Source: Elusimicrobiota bacterium (GTDB taxonomy: Bacteria; CAYTYR01; UBA6262). From it: a DNA stretch of 19,065 nt. Within the stretch, counting starts at the first letter, position 1; each line of letters starts with the position of its first letter. The translations under genes were made by a program, and so were the position numbers. Positions 1 through 7,113 of the stretch are shown piece by piece. Where the stretch lies: positions 1-19,065 of the forward strand of contig PMCA01000008.1 in assembly GCA_003153935.1 (NCBI GenBank). Reading direction: 5' to 3'. The notes beneath the pieces were generated by a model. It made no database searches. It had not been told where the DNA came from and saw nothing but the letters and a program-made list of their open reading frames with translations.

Positions 1-4
1 GGGA

Positions 5-1366
5 ATGGGCCCCGGTCTTGGAGCGGGATTGGGTCCGGGCAAAGGATCAGGTAAAGGCCCCGGCAAGGGTCCTGGCAAAGGACCAGGTAAAGGGCCGGGA
101 CTGGGAGCGGGCCTGGGACCAGGGCTTGGCCCCGGGTTGGGACCGGGATTGGGTCCCGGCATGGGCGGGGAGATCGCGGACGAAACCAAAAAGGCCAAGC
201 GCATGAAGCGCATCAGCTATGACGAATACCGGGAATTGGTGGCTAAGGCCAAAAATTTCGATGAGGCCCTACAGAAAAAAGTGCAGGTCGCCGTTAATGA
301 ACTGATCGAAGATAAGAAGCATCTGGTACACGAAAAAGAAAAAGTGGAACGGATCCTGCGCAGTATATCCGACGGACTGGTCGTGGTCAACGCCGAAGGC
401 AAAGTAATGTACATGAATGACGCGGCGGAAAAATTACTGGGCAAGTCCAAAAAGGACGTAGCCGGTAAGAATATAGTGGACAGCCTGGAAGAGCATCAGA
501 TCGCTTCCTTCACCAAGGAAATGCCCGGGGCCAGCAGTACCGATAAGGTAGCCGAGATAGTCGTGCACGGGCAGGAAAATACCAAGAAGGTATTACGCGC
601 CTCCAGCGCGGTCATCGAAGATACTAACGGTATGACGGTTGGTACCGTTTCGGTGATCAGCGATGTCACTAAACAGAAAGAACTTGACGCGTTGAAAGAT
701 AAGTTCGTGGCCCACGTTTCCCACGAACTGCGTTCGCCCCTGACAATTATTAAAGGTGCGGTTTTAACCGTCAGGGACAAGATCGCCGGCGATATCAATA
801 AGGACCAGGAAGATCTCCTTACCGATGCCGGTAAAGGTATCGAGCGTTTGGAACGCCTGATAAACGACCTGCTGGATATTTCTAAAATAGAATCCGGCCA
901 GATGACATTAAAACCCGTTGAAACGGACCTGAATGCTATTATCACCTCGGTAGTGGAACAGAGCCAACTCTGGGCCAAGAGCAAGAACCTGAAATTGGAG
1001 GCCCGGGCCGGTGAGATCCCGCGCCTGCTACTGGACCAGGACAAAATTACCCAAATTCTGATGAACCTGATCAGTAATGCGGTTAAATTCACTCCGGAGA
1101 ACGGGCAGATCATCGTAGAGTCGTTGGCCCGGCCGGAAGAGCATCAGGTGTGCCTGACCGTGACCGACACCGGTCCCGGTCTAGCCCCGGAAAACCTGAA
1201 AAAATTGTTCCAGAAATTCCAGCAGTTCGGTACCGGCCGCGGCGGCAGCGGACTGGGCCTGTATATCAGTAAGGAATTAGTGGAGATGCATGGGGGGAAG
1301 ATAGAAGTAGCGAGTGAACTGGGCAAGGGCACTAAATTTACGGTTATCTTGCCGGTGAAAAGTTAA
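5..1366 (+). CDS. Soluble PAS-domain histidine kinase with Gly-Pro-rich N-terminal leader (5' end may be cut)
   Basis: Sensor kinase that should autophosphorylate on His and pass phosphate to a receiver protein. Residues 2-53 are thirteen Gly-x-Gly-x tetrapeptides. A charged helical linker follows (about 57-113), then a PAS fold (about 114-228), a HisKA helix with SHELR and phosphoacceptor H240, and a HATPase_c domain (about 340-452) with N box around N354-N358, G1 box DTGPG from D388 and G2 box GSGLGL near residue 417. There is no membrane segment or signal peptide, so it should act in the cytoplasm unless the leader tethers it. The ATG lies four bases from the window edge with no room for a ribosome site, and the frame is open to base 2, so the true start may be upstream. 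It ends 18 bp before a PilZ gene. Kinase identity is certain; the signal and the partner are unknown. Confidence 0.93.
   Translation: MGPGLGAGLGPGKGSGKGPGKGPGKGPGKGPGLGAGLGPGLGPGLGPGLGPGMGGEIADETKKAKRMKRISYDEYRELVAKAKNFDEALQKKVQVAVNELIEDKKHLVHEKEKVERILRSISDGLVVVNAEGKVMYMNDAAEKLLGKSKKDVAGKNIVDSLEEHQIASFTKEMPGASSTDKVAEIVVHGQENTKKVLRASSAVIEDTNGMTVGTVSVISDVTKQKELDALKDKFVAHVSHELRSPLTIIKGAVLTVRDKIAGDINKDQEDLLTDAGKGIERLERLINDLLDISKIESGQMTLKPVETDLNAIITSVVEQSQLWAKSKNLKLEARAGEIPRLLLDQDKITQILMNLISNAVKFTPENGQIIVESLARPEEHQVCLTVTDTGPGLAPENLKKLFQKFQQFGTGRGGSGLGLYISKELVEMHGGKIEVASELGKGTKFTVILPVKS
8..163 (+). repeat. Thirteen 12-bp units encoding GPGL/GAGL/GPGK/GSGK tetrapeptides
   Basis: In-frame minisatellite-like tract at the start of the first kinase. 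The units read GPGL, GAGL, GPGK, GSGK, three GPGK, GPGL, GAGL, three GPGL, then GPGM, so a Lys-rich block sits between two Leu-rich blocks. All four Gly codons and all four Pro codons occur, so the DNA copies differ while the peptide is kept. That suggests an old repeat held by selection on the protein rather than a fresh slippage product. The function is not known; a flexible tether, surface anchor or condensate-forming segment are all possible. Confidence 0.9.
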
Positions 1367-1384
1367 ATATCAAAAGGAGAAAAC

Positions 1385-1795
1385 ATGATAGATTTTCCCG
1401 ATCCATCCAAGGGCGCGACGCCGGAACGCCGGACCAGCCAGCGTATTAAGTTCGAAGAAAATATCCAGGTCATTAACGCGAGCCTCGAGGATGGCAGCGC
1501 TTATAGTTACATGCTGAAGGCCGCCAATCTTTCAGAACGCGGAATGATGTTATTATCGCCGAAGCAACTTAAATTCGGCAGTAAAGCCATGATCAGCTTC
1601 CGTTTGCCGGGACAGACGGGGCAGAGGATCGCCTGCGAGGTCAAGGTCATCTGGAGCATTATCAGCGAAAAAGCGGGATTTTTTAATACCGGCGTGCAAT
1701 TCCTGAATTTGGAACATGAGAAACAAGTAGCCATAAAGAGTTTCATGTATGGCCGCACTCATGCCAATGACGGGGCGGAACCGCAACAGAAGTAA
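1385..1795 (+). CDS. PilZ domain protein (first of three)
   Basis: Single-domain protein of 136 aa, a likely cyclic-di-GMP receptor. The N-terminal RTSQR gives the RxxxR motif and NLSERG gives the D/NxSxxG motif, the two elements that wrap around c-di-GMP in PilZ proteins. The remainder alternates beta strands in the usual barrel pattern, with a moderately charged C-terminus. A good AGGAGA ribosome site lies just before the ATG. It sits between two histidine kinase genes on the same strand, 18 bp after the first and 22 bp before the second, so it is probably co-transcribed. No effector domain is attached, so the output must be by protein contact. The fold call is firm; c-di-GMP binding is inferred from the motifs. 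Confidence 0.85.
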   Translation: MIDFPDPSKGATPERRTSQRIKFEENIQVINASLEDGSAYSYMLKAANLSERGMMLLSPKQLKFGSKAMISFRLPGQTGQRIACEVKVIWSIISEKAGFFNTGVQFLNLEHEKQVAIKSFMYGRTHANDGAEPQQK

Positions 1796-1817
1796 ACCCT
1801 AGGCCCACAGGATATTC

Positions 1818-4367
1818 ATGAACAGTTTATTTTCGCAGATCATTTCATATATAAACGGGTTCATAAATAATTTACAACCTTACCAGTTCTTGCTTTTCGG
1901 TATCATCGTTTTTATCCTGCCTTATTATTTCCTCGCCAAATACCATCTCTGGGAAAAGTTCAAGATCAAGCTCACTCCGGTCTTCGTCATATTGTTTTTA
2001 AGCGTTTCCCTGGCTCCGTCCGTGGTTATCAGCATCTATGGCTATAACCAGAGCAAGCTGGTCATAGTCCAGGAAGCCAAGAGCTACATCAAAAACGTCT
2101 CCAACACCTTGGCCAACAATATCAGCGTCTTCTTTAATAAACGGGTGAACGAAATAGAATATCTGGGCAATGTTTTCTCCATACCCGCGGGGATCGACCT
2201 GGAAACCACCCTGAAGGAGTTCCAGCAAAAGGAGCCGTCTTACAAGTTGCTGGGATTCCTGGACCCGGCTGGCCGGCCGGTCGCTATGTCTTCCAAGAAA
2301 TGGGCCGGCCTGGATTTTTCTAAAATGGATTATTTCCGGGAAGCGATCAAGGGCACCGGCATTTATTTTTCCTCACCCATTATTGACACCCTGGATCACC
2401 AGCCAGAACTGGTCATCAGCCAGCCTATGCGGAACTTGAAGACCCGGAAATTGATCGGGGTGGTCTTCGGGGTCATTGACCTGCATAAAGTAGGGGAGAT
2501 CACCTATTACGCCATCAGGCGTAGTTCTAAAGAAAACAAGTATATGTTCGTCACCGTCCTGGATAAAAGCGGGTTGCTATTGTTTGACAATGGTACGCTT
2601 TCTCCTAAATTTCTTAAAGAAAGATTGTCCGATAACGAGGTTTACCAGAAGGTTAAGCGCGGCGAGATGTTGAAGAAACAGGAACAGCGCAGCCAGGAAA
2701 GAAGCAAGGATAACGAGAAAAAAGCGGAAGACGCGGATTTCGTGATCGAAGGTAAAATACCAATATCGCATGAATACGGGTATGTGGGCGGATTGCAGAT
2801 CGGCACTGATCACCGGCAGGAGTATAACAACTGGGTCATCCTGGTAAGCATCCCCGAAACCAATGTCTTAGAGGGATTGCAGCAAGTCAAGGTTAAGTTC
2901 ATTATAGTGCTGATCGCCATCGTGATCTTTATACCTTTCTTCGCCGTATCCCTGTCCCGGGGATTCCTGGAGCCAATCCATGAACTGCATCGCGGTTCGG
3001 AAGTTATCGGCGAAGGTAACCTGGAGCACCGGATAAAAATAAAGACCGGTAACGAGTTACAGGCGCTGGCCGAGCAGTTCAACAGTATGGCGGCCAACCT
3101 GAATAATTCCTACGCTCGCCTGGAAGAAAAAGTACGTGAACGCACCAGCCAATTACAGGACCGTAACCAGGAACTGCAGAAAATACAGGATTACCTGGTA
3201 GTCAAGAATGAAGAACTGAGCGACGCCTATATCCGGCTGGAACGCCTGGATATCATGAAGGACGAGTTCGTTTCCACCGTGAGCCATGAACTGCGCACGC
3301 CGTTGACGGCGATCAAAGAAGGAGTTTCCCTGATCATGGACCGTGTCCTGCCGGGCGAATTGACCCCGGAGCAGGAACGAGTCCTGCTGATAGCCAAGAA
3401 GAATATCGGCCGCCTGGAAACCCTGATCCAGGATATTCTGGACCTGGCGAAACTGGAAAGCGGCACGATGAAATTGCAGAGGAAAGAACTGCCGGTCAAA
3501 CAGGTGATAGAGGGCTTCATACCTACCATGCAGCCGCTGGCGGAACACAAAAAATTGGAGCTGACCTATCAGCTGGCGGATAATTTGCCTTCGATCTACG
3601 CCGATGAAACCAGGATAGTGCAAATATTGACCAATCTGGTTGGCAACGCGGTCAAGTTCACCGATAGCGGCGGGAGGATACGGGTATCAGCGCGGCCTGT
3701 GGAAAACGAAGAGATGGTGGAATTCGCGGTGGAAGATAACGGCAAGGGCATTCCCAAGGACGCGCAGGAACGGATATTCGAAAAATTCGAGCAGGTGGAC
3801 CGGGAGATCAAGCCAGGCGTCAAGGGAACCGGGCTGGGCCTGTCCATATGTAAACAGATAGTAGAACAGCACGGCGGCAAGATCGGGGTCGCCAGCGTTC
3901 TGAACCAGGGCAGCGTTTTCTCTTTTACCGTCCCCGCCTTTAAATCTGGCGCTCTGCTTACCGTGGGCTTTAAACAGATGCTGAACGATTACAGCCTGCG
4001 CCAGGAGCCATTCACCGTGGTAGTGATCCTGATCAAGAATTTCCTGCAGATCAAAGAACGCTACGGGGAATACTGGGGCCGGATACTGATCGACGATATC
4101 GCTCAGGTTTTGCACGAGAAGGTTCGCCGGGAGGACCTGTTGATCAAGGGCGATGACGGCTCCATGGTTATGATCATCAAAGCAGCGGACGGCAACCTGC
4201 CGCAGTTCAACGACAAACTGGCTAAGCTGGTGGCGGGGCAGACTCATTTCCATGAACAGGAAGAGGTCAAAGTGGAACTGGTCGCCGGGCAGGCAACCTG
4301 TCCGGAAGACGGAACAGAACAAGACCTGTTACTGGCCAAGGCGCGCGAACGGGCCAGGGGAGTATAA
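1818..4367 (+). CDS. Membrane Cache-HAMP hybrid-like histidine kinase with degenerate C-terminal GGDEF domain
   Basis: Large sensor kinase of 849 aa. Hydrophobic segments lie at about 24-41 and 53-74, then an extracytoplasmic dCache-like sensor (about 75-358, with a charged KDNEKKAED insertion), a third membrane helix (361-383) and a HAMP domain with P386. A coiled coil leads into HisKA (SHELR, H490) and HATPase_c (NLVGNAVKF, DNGKG, GTGLGL). After the kinase core an extra domain of about 160 aa (about 690-849) follows the GGDEF plan: IKNFLQIKERYG matches the first strand-helix, RRED (770-773) sits where the inhibitory RxxD site belongs, and DDGSM (779-783) replaces GGDEF. The metal-binding acidic residues of the first strand are also missing, so cyclase activity is unlikely. 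It is followed one base later by a receiver gene, its probable partner. Kinase call certain, GGDEF relation fairly sure. Confidence 0.93.
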   Translation: MNSLFSQIISYINGFINNLQPYQFLLFGIIVFILPYYFLAKYHLWEKFKIKLTPVFVILFLSVSLAPSVVISIYGYNQSKLVIVQEAKSYIKNVSNTLANNISVFFNKRVNEIEYLGNVFSIPAGIDLETTLKEFQQKEPSYKLLGFLDPAGRPVAMSSKKWAGLDFSKMDYFREAIKGTGIYFSSPIIDTLDHQPELVISQPMRNLKTRKLIGVVFGVIDLHKVGEITYYAIRRSSKENKYMFVTVLDKSGLLLFDNGTLSPKFLKERLSDNEVYQKVKRGEMLKKQEQRSQERSKDNEKKAEDADFVIEGKIPISHEYGYVGGLQIGTDHRQEYNNWVILVSIPETNVLEGLQQVKVKFIIVLIAIVIFIPFFAVSLSRGFLEPIHELHRGSEVIGEGNLEHRIKIKTGNELQALAEQFNSMAANLNNSYARLEEKVRERTSQLQDRNQELQKIQDYLVVKNEELSDAYIRLERLDIMKDEFVSTVSHELRTPLTAIKEGVSLIMDRVLPGELTPEQERVLLIAKKNIGRLETLIQDILDLAKLESGTMKLQRKELPVKQVIEGFIPTMQPLAEHKKLELTYQLADNLPSIYADETRIVQILTNLVGNAVKFTDSGGRIRVSARPVENEEMVEFAVEDNGKGIPKDAQERIFEKFEQVDREIKPGVKGTGLGLSICKQIVEQHGGKIGVASVLNQGSVFSFTVPAFKSGALLTVGFKQMLNDYSLRQEPFTVVVILIKNFLQIKERYGEYWGRILIDDIAQVLHEKVRREDLLIKGDDGSMVMIIKAADGNLPQFNDKLAKLVAGQTHFHEQEEVKVELVAGQATCPEDGTEQDLLLAKARERARGV

Positions 4368-4368
4368 C

Positions 4369-4752
4369 ATGACTGAAAATAGCAAAAAAACCATATTGTT
4401 AGTTGATGATGAAAGAGATATCGTGGAGCTGACCAGGATGCGCATTGCCAGCCTGGGTTATAACGTGATCCTGGCCTATGACGGCGAAGAAGCCCTGGAG
4501 AGAATAAGGGAGAAACATCCAGACCTGGTATTGCTGGATGTTAAAATGCCCAAATTGGACGGTTATCAGGTGTGTAAGACGGTTAAAAAAGATCCGGAGC
4601 TGAAAATTATCCCCATTATTTTATTCACCGCTTCCAGCGGACTCGTAACTGAGCTGAGCGACCGGGCGCTGGAATTGGGCGCGGCGGCCTGCATCAAAAA
4701 ACCTTTCGATTCCAAGGAATTGTCGGAGCAGATAAAAAAACTGATCGGGTAA
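4369..4752 (+). CDS. Stand-alone response regulator receiver (CheY-like), first
   Basis: Protein of 127 aa that is a receiver domain only. It shows the acidic pair in LLVDDE, phosphoacceptor D57 in LLDVKMP, the switch Thr in FTASS and the conserved Lys in IKKPF. No output domain is attached, so it should act as a phosphate shuttle or by protein contact. The start chosen is the ATG one base after the kinase stop, preceded by GGGGAG. The same frame is open further upstream inside the kinase gene, but that extension looks nothing like a receiver. The tight spacing makes the upstream membrane kinase the likely phosphodonor. It is a close relative of the next gene, probably a tandem duplication. 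Confidence 0.93.
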   Translation: MTENSKKTILLVDDERDIVELTRMRIASLGYNVILAYDGEEALERIREKHPDLVLLDVKMPKLDGYQVCKTVKKDPELKIIPIILFTASSGLVTELSDRALELGAAACIKKPFDSKELSEQIKKLIG

Positions 4753-4765
4753 TGGAAGGGGAGTC

Positions 4766-5170
4766 ATGACGGAACAAAAAAAGAGGATCTTACTTGTTGA
4801 TGACGAAATAGATATCGTGACCATGATCCGCATGCGCCTGGAGGCTTCCGGGTTTGATGTCATTGTCGCCACTGACGGCAAGGAAGCCCTGAACGCGGCG
4901 CGGATGCATAATCCGGACCTGATCATCCTGGACCTGATGCTGCCTACCATGGACGGGTTCCACGTGGCCAGGATGCTTAAATATGACGCCCGCTACAAAA
5001 ATATCCCGATCGTTATGTTAACCGCCAAGGCTGGGGAGAGTGACCGCAAGACCGGGGAAGACGTGGGCGTGGATGCTTTTTTCAACAAACCCTTTGAAGC
5101 AGAAAAACTCTTGGCCAAGATCAGGGAACTTCTGGCCAGAAGCAGTGCCGGCAATGCCGAAAATAAGTAA
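4766..5170 (+). CDS. Stand-alone response regulator receiver (CheY-like), second
   Basis: Receiver-only protein of 134 aa with LLVDDE, phosphoacceptor D56 in ILDLMLP, the switch Thr in LTAKAG and the conserved Lys in NKPF. It shares the ILLVDDExDIV start and overall layout with the preceding receiver, but the alpha4-beta5 face differs (LTAKAGESDRK against FTASSGLVTEL), which suggests different partners or outputs. Ribosome site GGAAGGGGAG precedes the ATG, 13 bp after the previous stop. Its 3' end overlaps the next gene by 17 bp. With two kinases and two receivers and no DNA-binding output in the block, signalling probably ends in protein-protein control. Confidence 0.93.
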   Translation: MTEQKKRILLVDDEIDIVTMIRMRLEASGFDVIVATDGKEALNAARMHNPDLIILDLMLPTMDGFHVARMLKYDARYKNIPIVMLTAKAGESDRKTGEDVGVDAFFNKPFEAEKLLAKIRELLARSSAGNAENK

Positions 5171-5894
5171 AGACCGCCGGCCCGCCATCTTATATTGCGG
5201 CGATGACACACTGGCGCAGGCGGCCCGGTATTTATACGGAGTGTTGCGATATTTAGGCTGGCAGGTGCGCTACCTGCCTTCGCAGCGACGTTTAAGCGTC
5301 CGTCATCTCAGTCGGGAATACGCAGCCATTATCCTGAGCGACTATCCCAGCCGGATGATCGAACGGACGGCCTGGCCGGTGCTGACCGATAAGATAAGAC
5401 AGGGAACCGGTTTGCTGATGATCGGCGGGTGGGGTTCCTTCCATGGTTATGACGGCAATTACGAGCGGACGCCATTAGCCGGGATCTTGCCGGTGCGTTG
5501 CCTGAATAGCGATGACCGCGTCAACGCCATGCAGGGAGCGGTCATAATACCGGAAAAAATGGCCTTAAGAAACAGTCCGATTATATTCGGGTATAATAAA
5601 GTAAAAATAAAGCCCGGTGTCCAGACACTGCTGTCCGTGCGTCAATTGAAGATCGATCTGCCCAGAATACACTTACAGGGCAAAAAGGATCCCCTGCTGG
5701 TAACCGGCAATTACGGCGCGGGGCGGATAGTCTGCTTTATGAGCGACCTGGCTCCCCATTGGGCCGGTGGTTTGCCGGATTGGGGCCGTTCTAAAGTCAG
5801 GTTCCCAGGCGCCCAGGGGCACTATATGGAATTAGGAGCCGCTTATATCCACCTGATCAACAATTTAATAAAATTAAGCCAGAGGTCAAGATAA
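5154..5894 (+). CDS. Putative glutamine-amidotransferase-like protein (PF07090-like), probably non-catalytic
   Basis: Protein of 246 aa with a Rossmann-like class I GATase fold. Recognisable blocks are AAIILSDYPS, the turn LLMIGGWGSFHG, TPLAGILPV, and a late block PLLVTGNYGAGRIVCFMSD followed by APHW. These match the putative glutamine amidotransferase family (PF07090) as I recall it. The nucleophile elbow of true GATases (GxCxG) is absent: the corresponding glycine-rich turn has Trp and Ser but no Cys, so amidotransfer is doubtful and ligand binding more likely. I chose the ATG at 5154, which overlaps the receiver by 17 bp; an in-frame GTG at 5145 is an alternative. The frame is open back to 5040, but that part reads as receiver sequence out of frame. 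The role in the signalling operon is unknown. Confidence 0.75.
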   Translation: MPKISKDRRPAILYCGDDTLAQAARYLYGVLRYLGWQVRYLPSQRRLSVRHLSREYAAIILSDYPSRMIERTAWPVLTDKIRQGTGLLMIGGWGSFHGYDGNYERTPLAGILPVRCLNSDDRVNAMQGAVIIPEKMALRNSPIIFGYNKVKIKPGVQTLLSVRQLKIDLPRIHLQGKKDPLLVTGNYGAGRIVCFMSDLAPHWAGGLPDWGRSKVRFPGAQGHYMELGAAYIHLINNLIKLSQRSR

Positions 5895-5896
5895 GC

Positions 5897-6226
5897 ATGG
5901 CCCAACCCCGCGTAGATCGTTTTCGTACCTCCTTGCCGGTTAAATTCTTCGGGCAAACTTGCTTAACCCCGGTTGGCGAAGGAACTATTGTTGACTTGAG
6001 CCTGGGCGGCGCGAAAATATTCTCACCCCAGCCATTCCCAAAAATTGATAAACTGATCATGCAAATAACCCTGACCAAAGATATCTGCCTGCAGAACGTC
6101 AAGGCCTCGGTCGCGCACTTTACCCTGAATCAGCAGGGTTGTTTCATCGGCGTGAAATTTACCAGCCTGCGTAAGAACAAGCTGGAGTTGATACTGGCCT
6201 ATTTAAAAACGCTGGAAAGGAAATGA
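5897..6226 (+). CDS. PilZ domain protein (second of three)
   Basis: Small 109-aa protein with the PilZ D/NxSxxG motif as DLSLGG followed by a strand (AKIFS) and the barrel pattern ending in GVKFTSL. The N-terminal arginine motif is imperfect: R5, R8 and R10 give RxxRxR rather than RxxxR, so c-di-GMP affinity may be reduced or the ligand mode shifted. It starts two bases after the amidotransferase-like gene, with AGAGGT upstream, and ends one base before the exported protein gene. It belongs to the same operon as the receivers. The fold call is good; ligand binding is uncertain. Confidence 0.8.
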   Translation: MAQPRVDRFRTSLPVKFFGQTCLTPVGEGTIVDLSLGGAKIFSPQPFPKIDKLIMQITLTKDICLQNVKASVAHFTLNQQGCFIGVKFTSLRKNKLELILAYLKTLERK

Positions 6227-6227
6227 G

Positions 6228-7004
6228 ATGAAAAAAATATTTTTAATGGGATGGCTGCTGCTGGCGGCAAGCACCCGATTGCTGGCCTATGAGATAAACT
6301 GGGTAAATAAGCCTGACCAGATAATGCCCGAAGCGCGGCAGCACCTGACCTTTAATGTCGGTAGCGCCGGCGTCAGCCTGGAGAATATAGCCGGCCAGGT
6401 AATGCAGATGGTGGTAGTGGACCAGAGCCTGGATACCTATATGCACTATTTCCCGGTCCAGGGCGCGGATGGTAATTTTTCCCAGGATATAGTTTTCCCG
6501 AACGAAGGGCAGTACCTGTTTTTCTTCTATTTTCAGCCTAAGTCGGGAACGCCCGTGACGCTGCGATCCACCTTGGACGTGGGCGAAGTAACGGACCGGT
6601 TTGCCACGGTCAGTATGTATTTCGATACCGAGCAGTTCACAGATGATGATATGAAAGTGGCTTTCACCGTGGTTCCCAAGGATATCAAGGAAAAGACCGA
6701 AACGCAGGTCACCTTTGCTTTTATTGACGGGCAGTCGGGCCAGCCGGTCAAGGACCTGCAGGGGTATTTACAGGCCGCCGGGGAACTGGTGATGATCAAT
6801 GCCGCCGGCAAGATCTATAAACAAGTGCCTTCTGTGGAAAGGATGCCGGAGGTGGTGGACCCCAAAAAAGCCAACAAAATATTTTTCGGCCCGTGGGTTA
6901 ATTTTCAGGTGAGCTTCCCCGAAAAGGGCATATATAAACTATGGGGAGAGTTCCGACACCGGAACAAAATGATCATCGTGCCGTTCATGGTTTGGGTGAA
7001 ATAA
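6228..7004 (+). CDS. Exported protein with two related beta-sandwich-like domains, function unknown
   Basis: Protein of 258 aa with a Sec signal peptide (hydrophobic residues 4-19, likely cut after LLA at 20). The mature part shows an internal duplication: NFSQDIVFPNEGQYLFFFYF in the first half parallels NFQVSFPEKGIYKLWGEF in the second, each preceded by a VVVD/VMIN strand. This pattern resembles secreted proteins found beside heavy-metal transport genes, where each half usually ends a strand with an HxHP-type metal ligand. Here only one His remains (MHYFPV) in the first half and none (KQVPS) in the second, so metal binding is doubtful. The AUG follows GGAAAGG at good spacing. It is the last gene before a promoter and the redox operon. 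The family assignment is tentative. Confidence 0.6.
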   Translation: MKKIFLMGWLLLAASTRLLAYEINWVNKPDQIMPEARQHLTFNVGSAGVSLENIAGQVMQMVVVDQSLDTYMHYFPVQGADGNFSQDIVFPNEGQYLFFFYFQPKSGTPVTLRSTLDVGEVTDRFATVSMYFDTEQFTDDDMKVAFTVVPKDIKEKTETQVTFAFIDGQSGQPVKDLQGYLQAAGELVMINAAGKIYKQVPSVERMPEVVDPKKANKIFFGPWVNFQVSFPEKGIYKLWGEFRHRNKMIIVPFMVWVK

Positions 7005-7056
7005 TCAGGTATAAATAAAAGTCAAATTTTAGTAGAAAAATGCCAGTCTTAACTCC

Positions 7057-7086
7057 TTGACAAAATTATTTAACCCGTTATATAGT
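7057..7086 (+). promoter_or_regulatory. Sigma-70-type promoter of the redox operon
   Basis: TTGACA at 7057-7062, an 18-bp spacer and TATAGT at 7081-7086. Transcription should start near 7093, about 20 bases before the ccdA start. The -35 box contains the TTG that would otherwise look like the start of the ccdA frame. It lies in the 109-bp gap after the exported protein gene, where the gene order also changes theme. Confidence 0.8.
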
Positions 7087-7102
7087 AGAAACAAGTCAAG
7101 TC

Positions 7103-7108
7103 AAGGAG
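7103..7108 (+). promoter_or_regulatory. Ribosome binding site that fixes the ccdA start
   Basis: AAGGAG five bases before the GTG at 7114. It is too close to the TTG at 7111 and too far from the ATG at 7129, so it selects the GTG. Confidence 0.75.
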
Positions 7109-7113
7109 CCTTG

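Noticed and set aside
18-206. Second open frame across the Gly-Pro repeat of the first kinase gene.
   Set aside because: It arises because the 12-bp repeat is GC-rich and stop-poor in other frames; it has no ribosome site and a Trp/Arg/Asp pattern typical of shifted Gly-Pro codons.
3153-4322. Long open frames on the - strand inside the membrane kinase gene.
   Set aside because: The + strand encodes complete kinase domains. The antisense products have no recognisable motif and lack ribosome sites.
3950-4367. An active diguanylate cyclase domain at the end of the membrane kinase.
   Set aside because: GGDEF is replaced by DDGSM and the first-strand metal ligands are absent, so catalysis is not supported.
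5040-5153. Upstream extension of the amidotransferase-like gene inside the receiver gene.
   Set aside because: It reads as out-of-frame receiver sequence, rich in Trp and Pro, with no homology to the fold.
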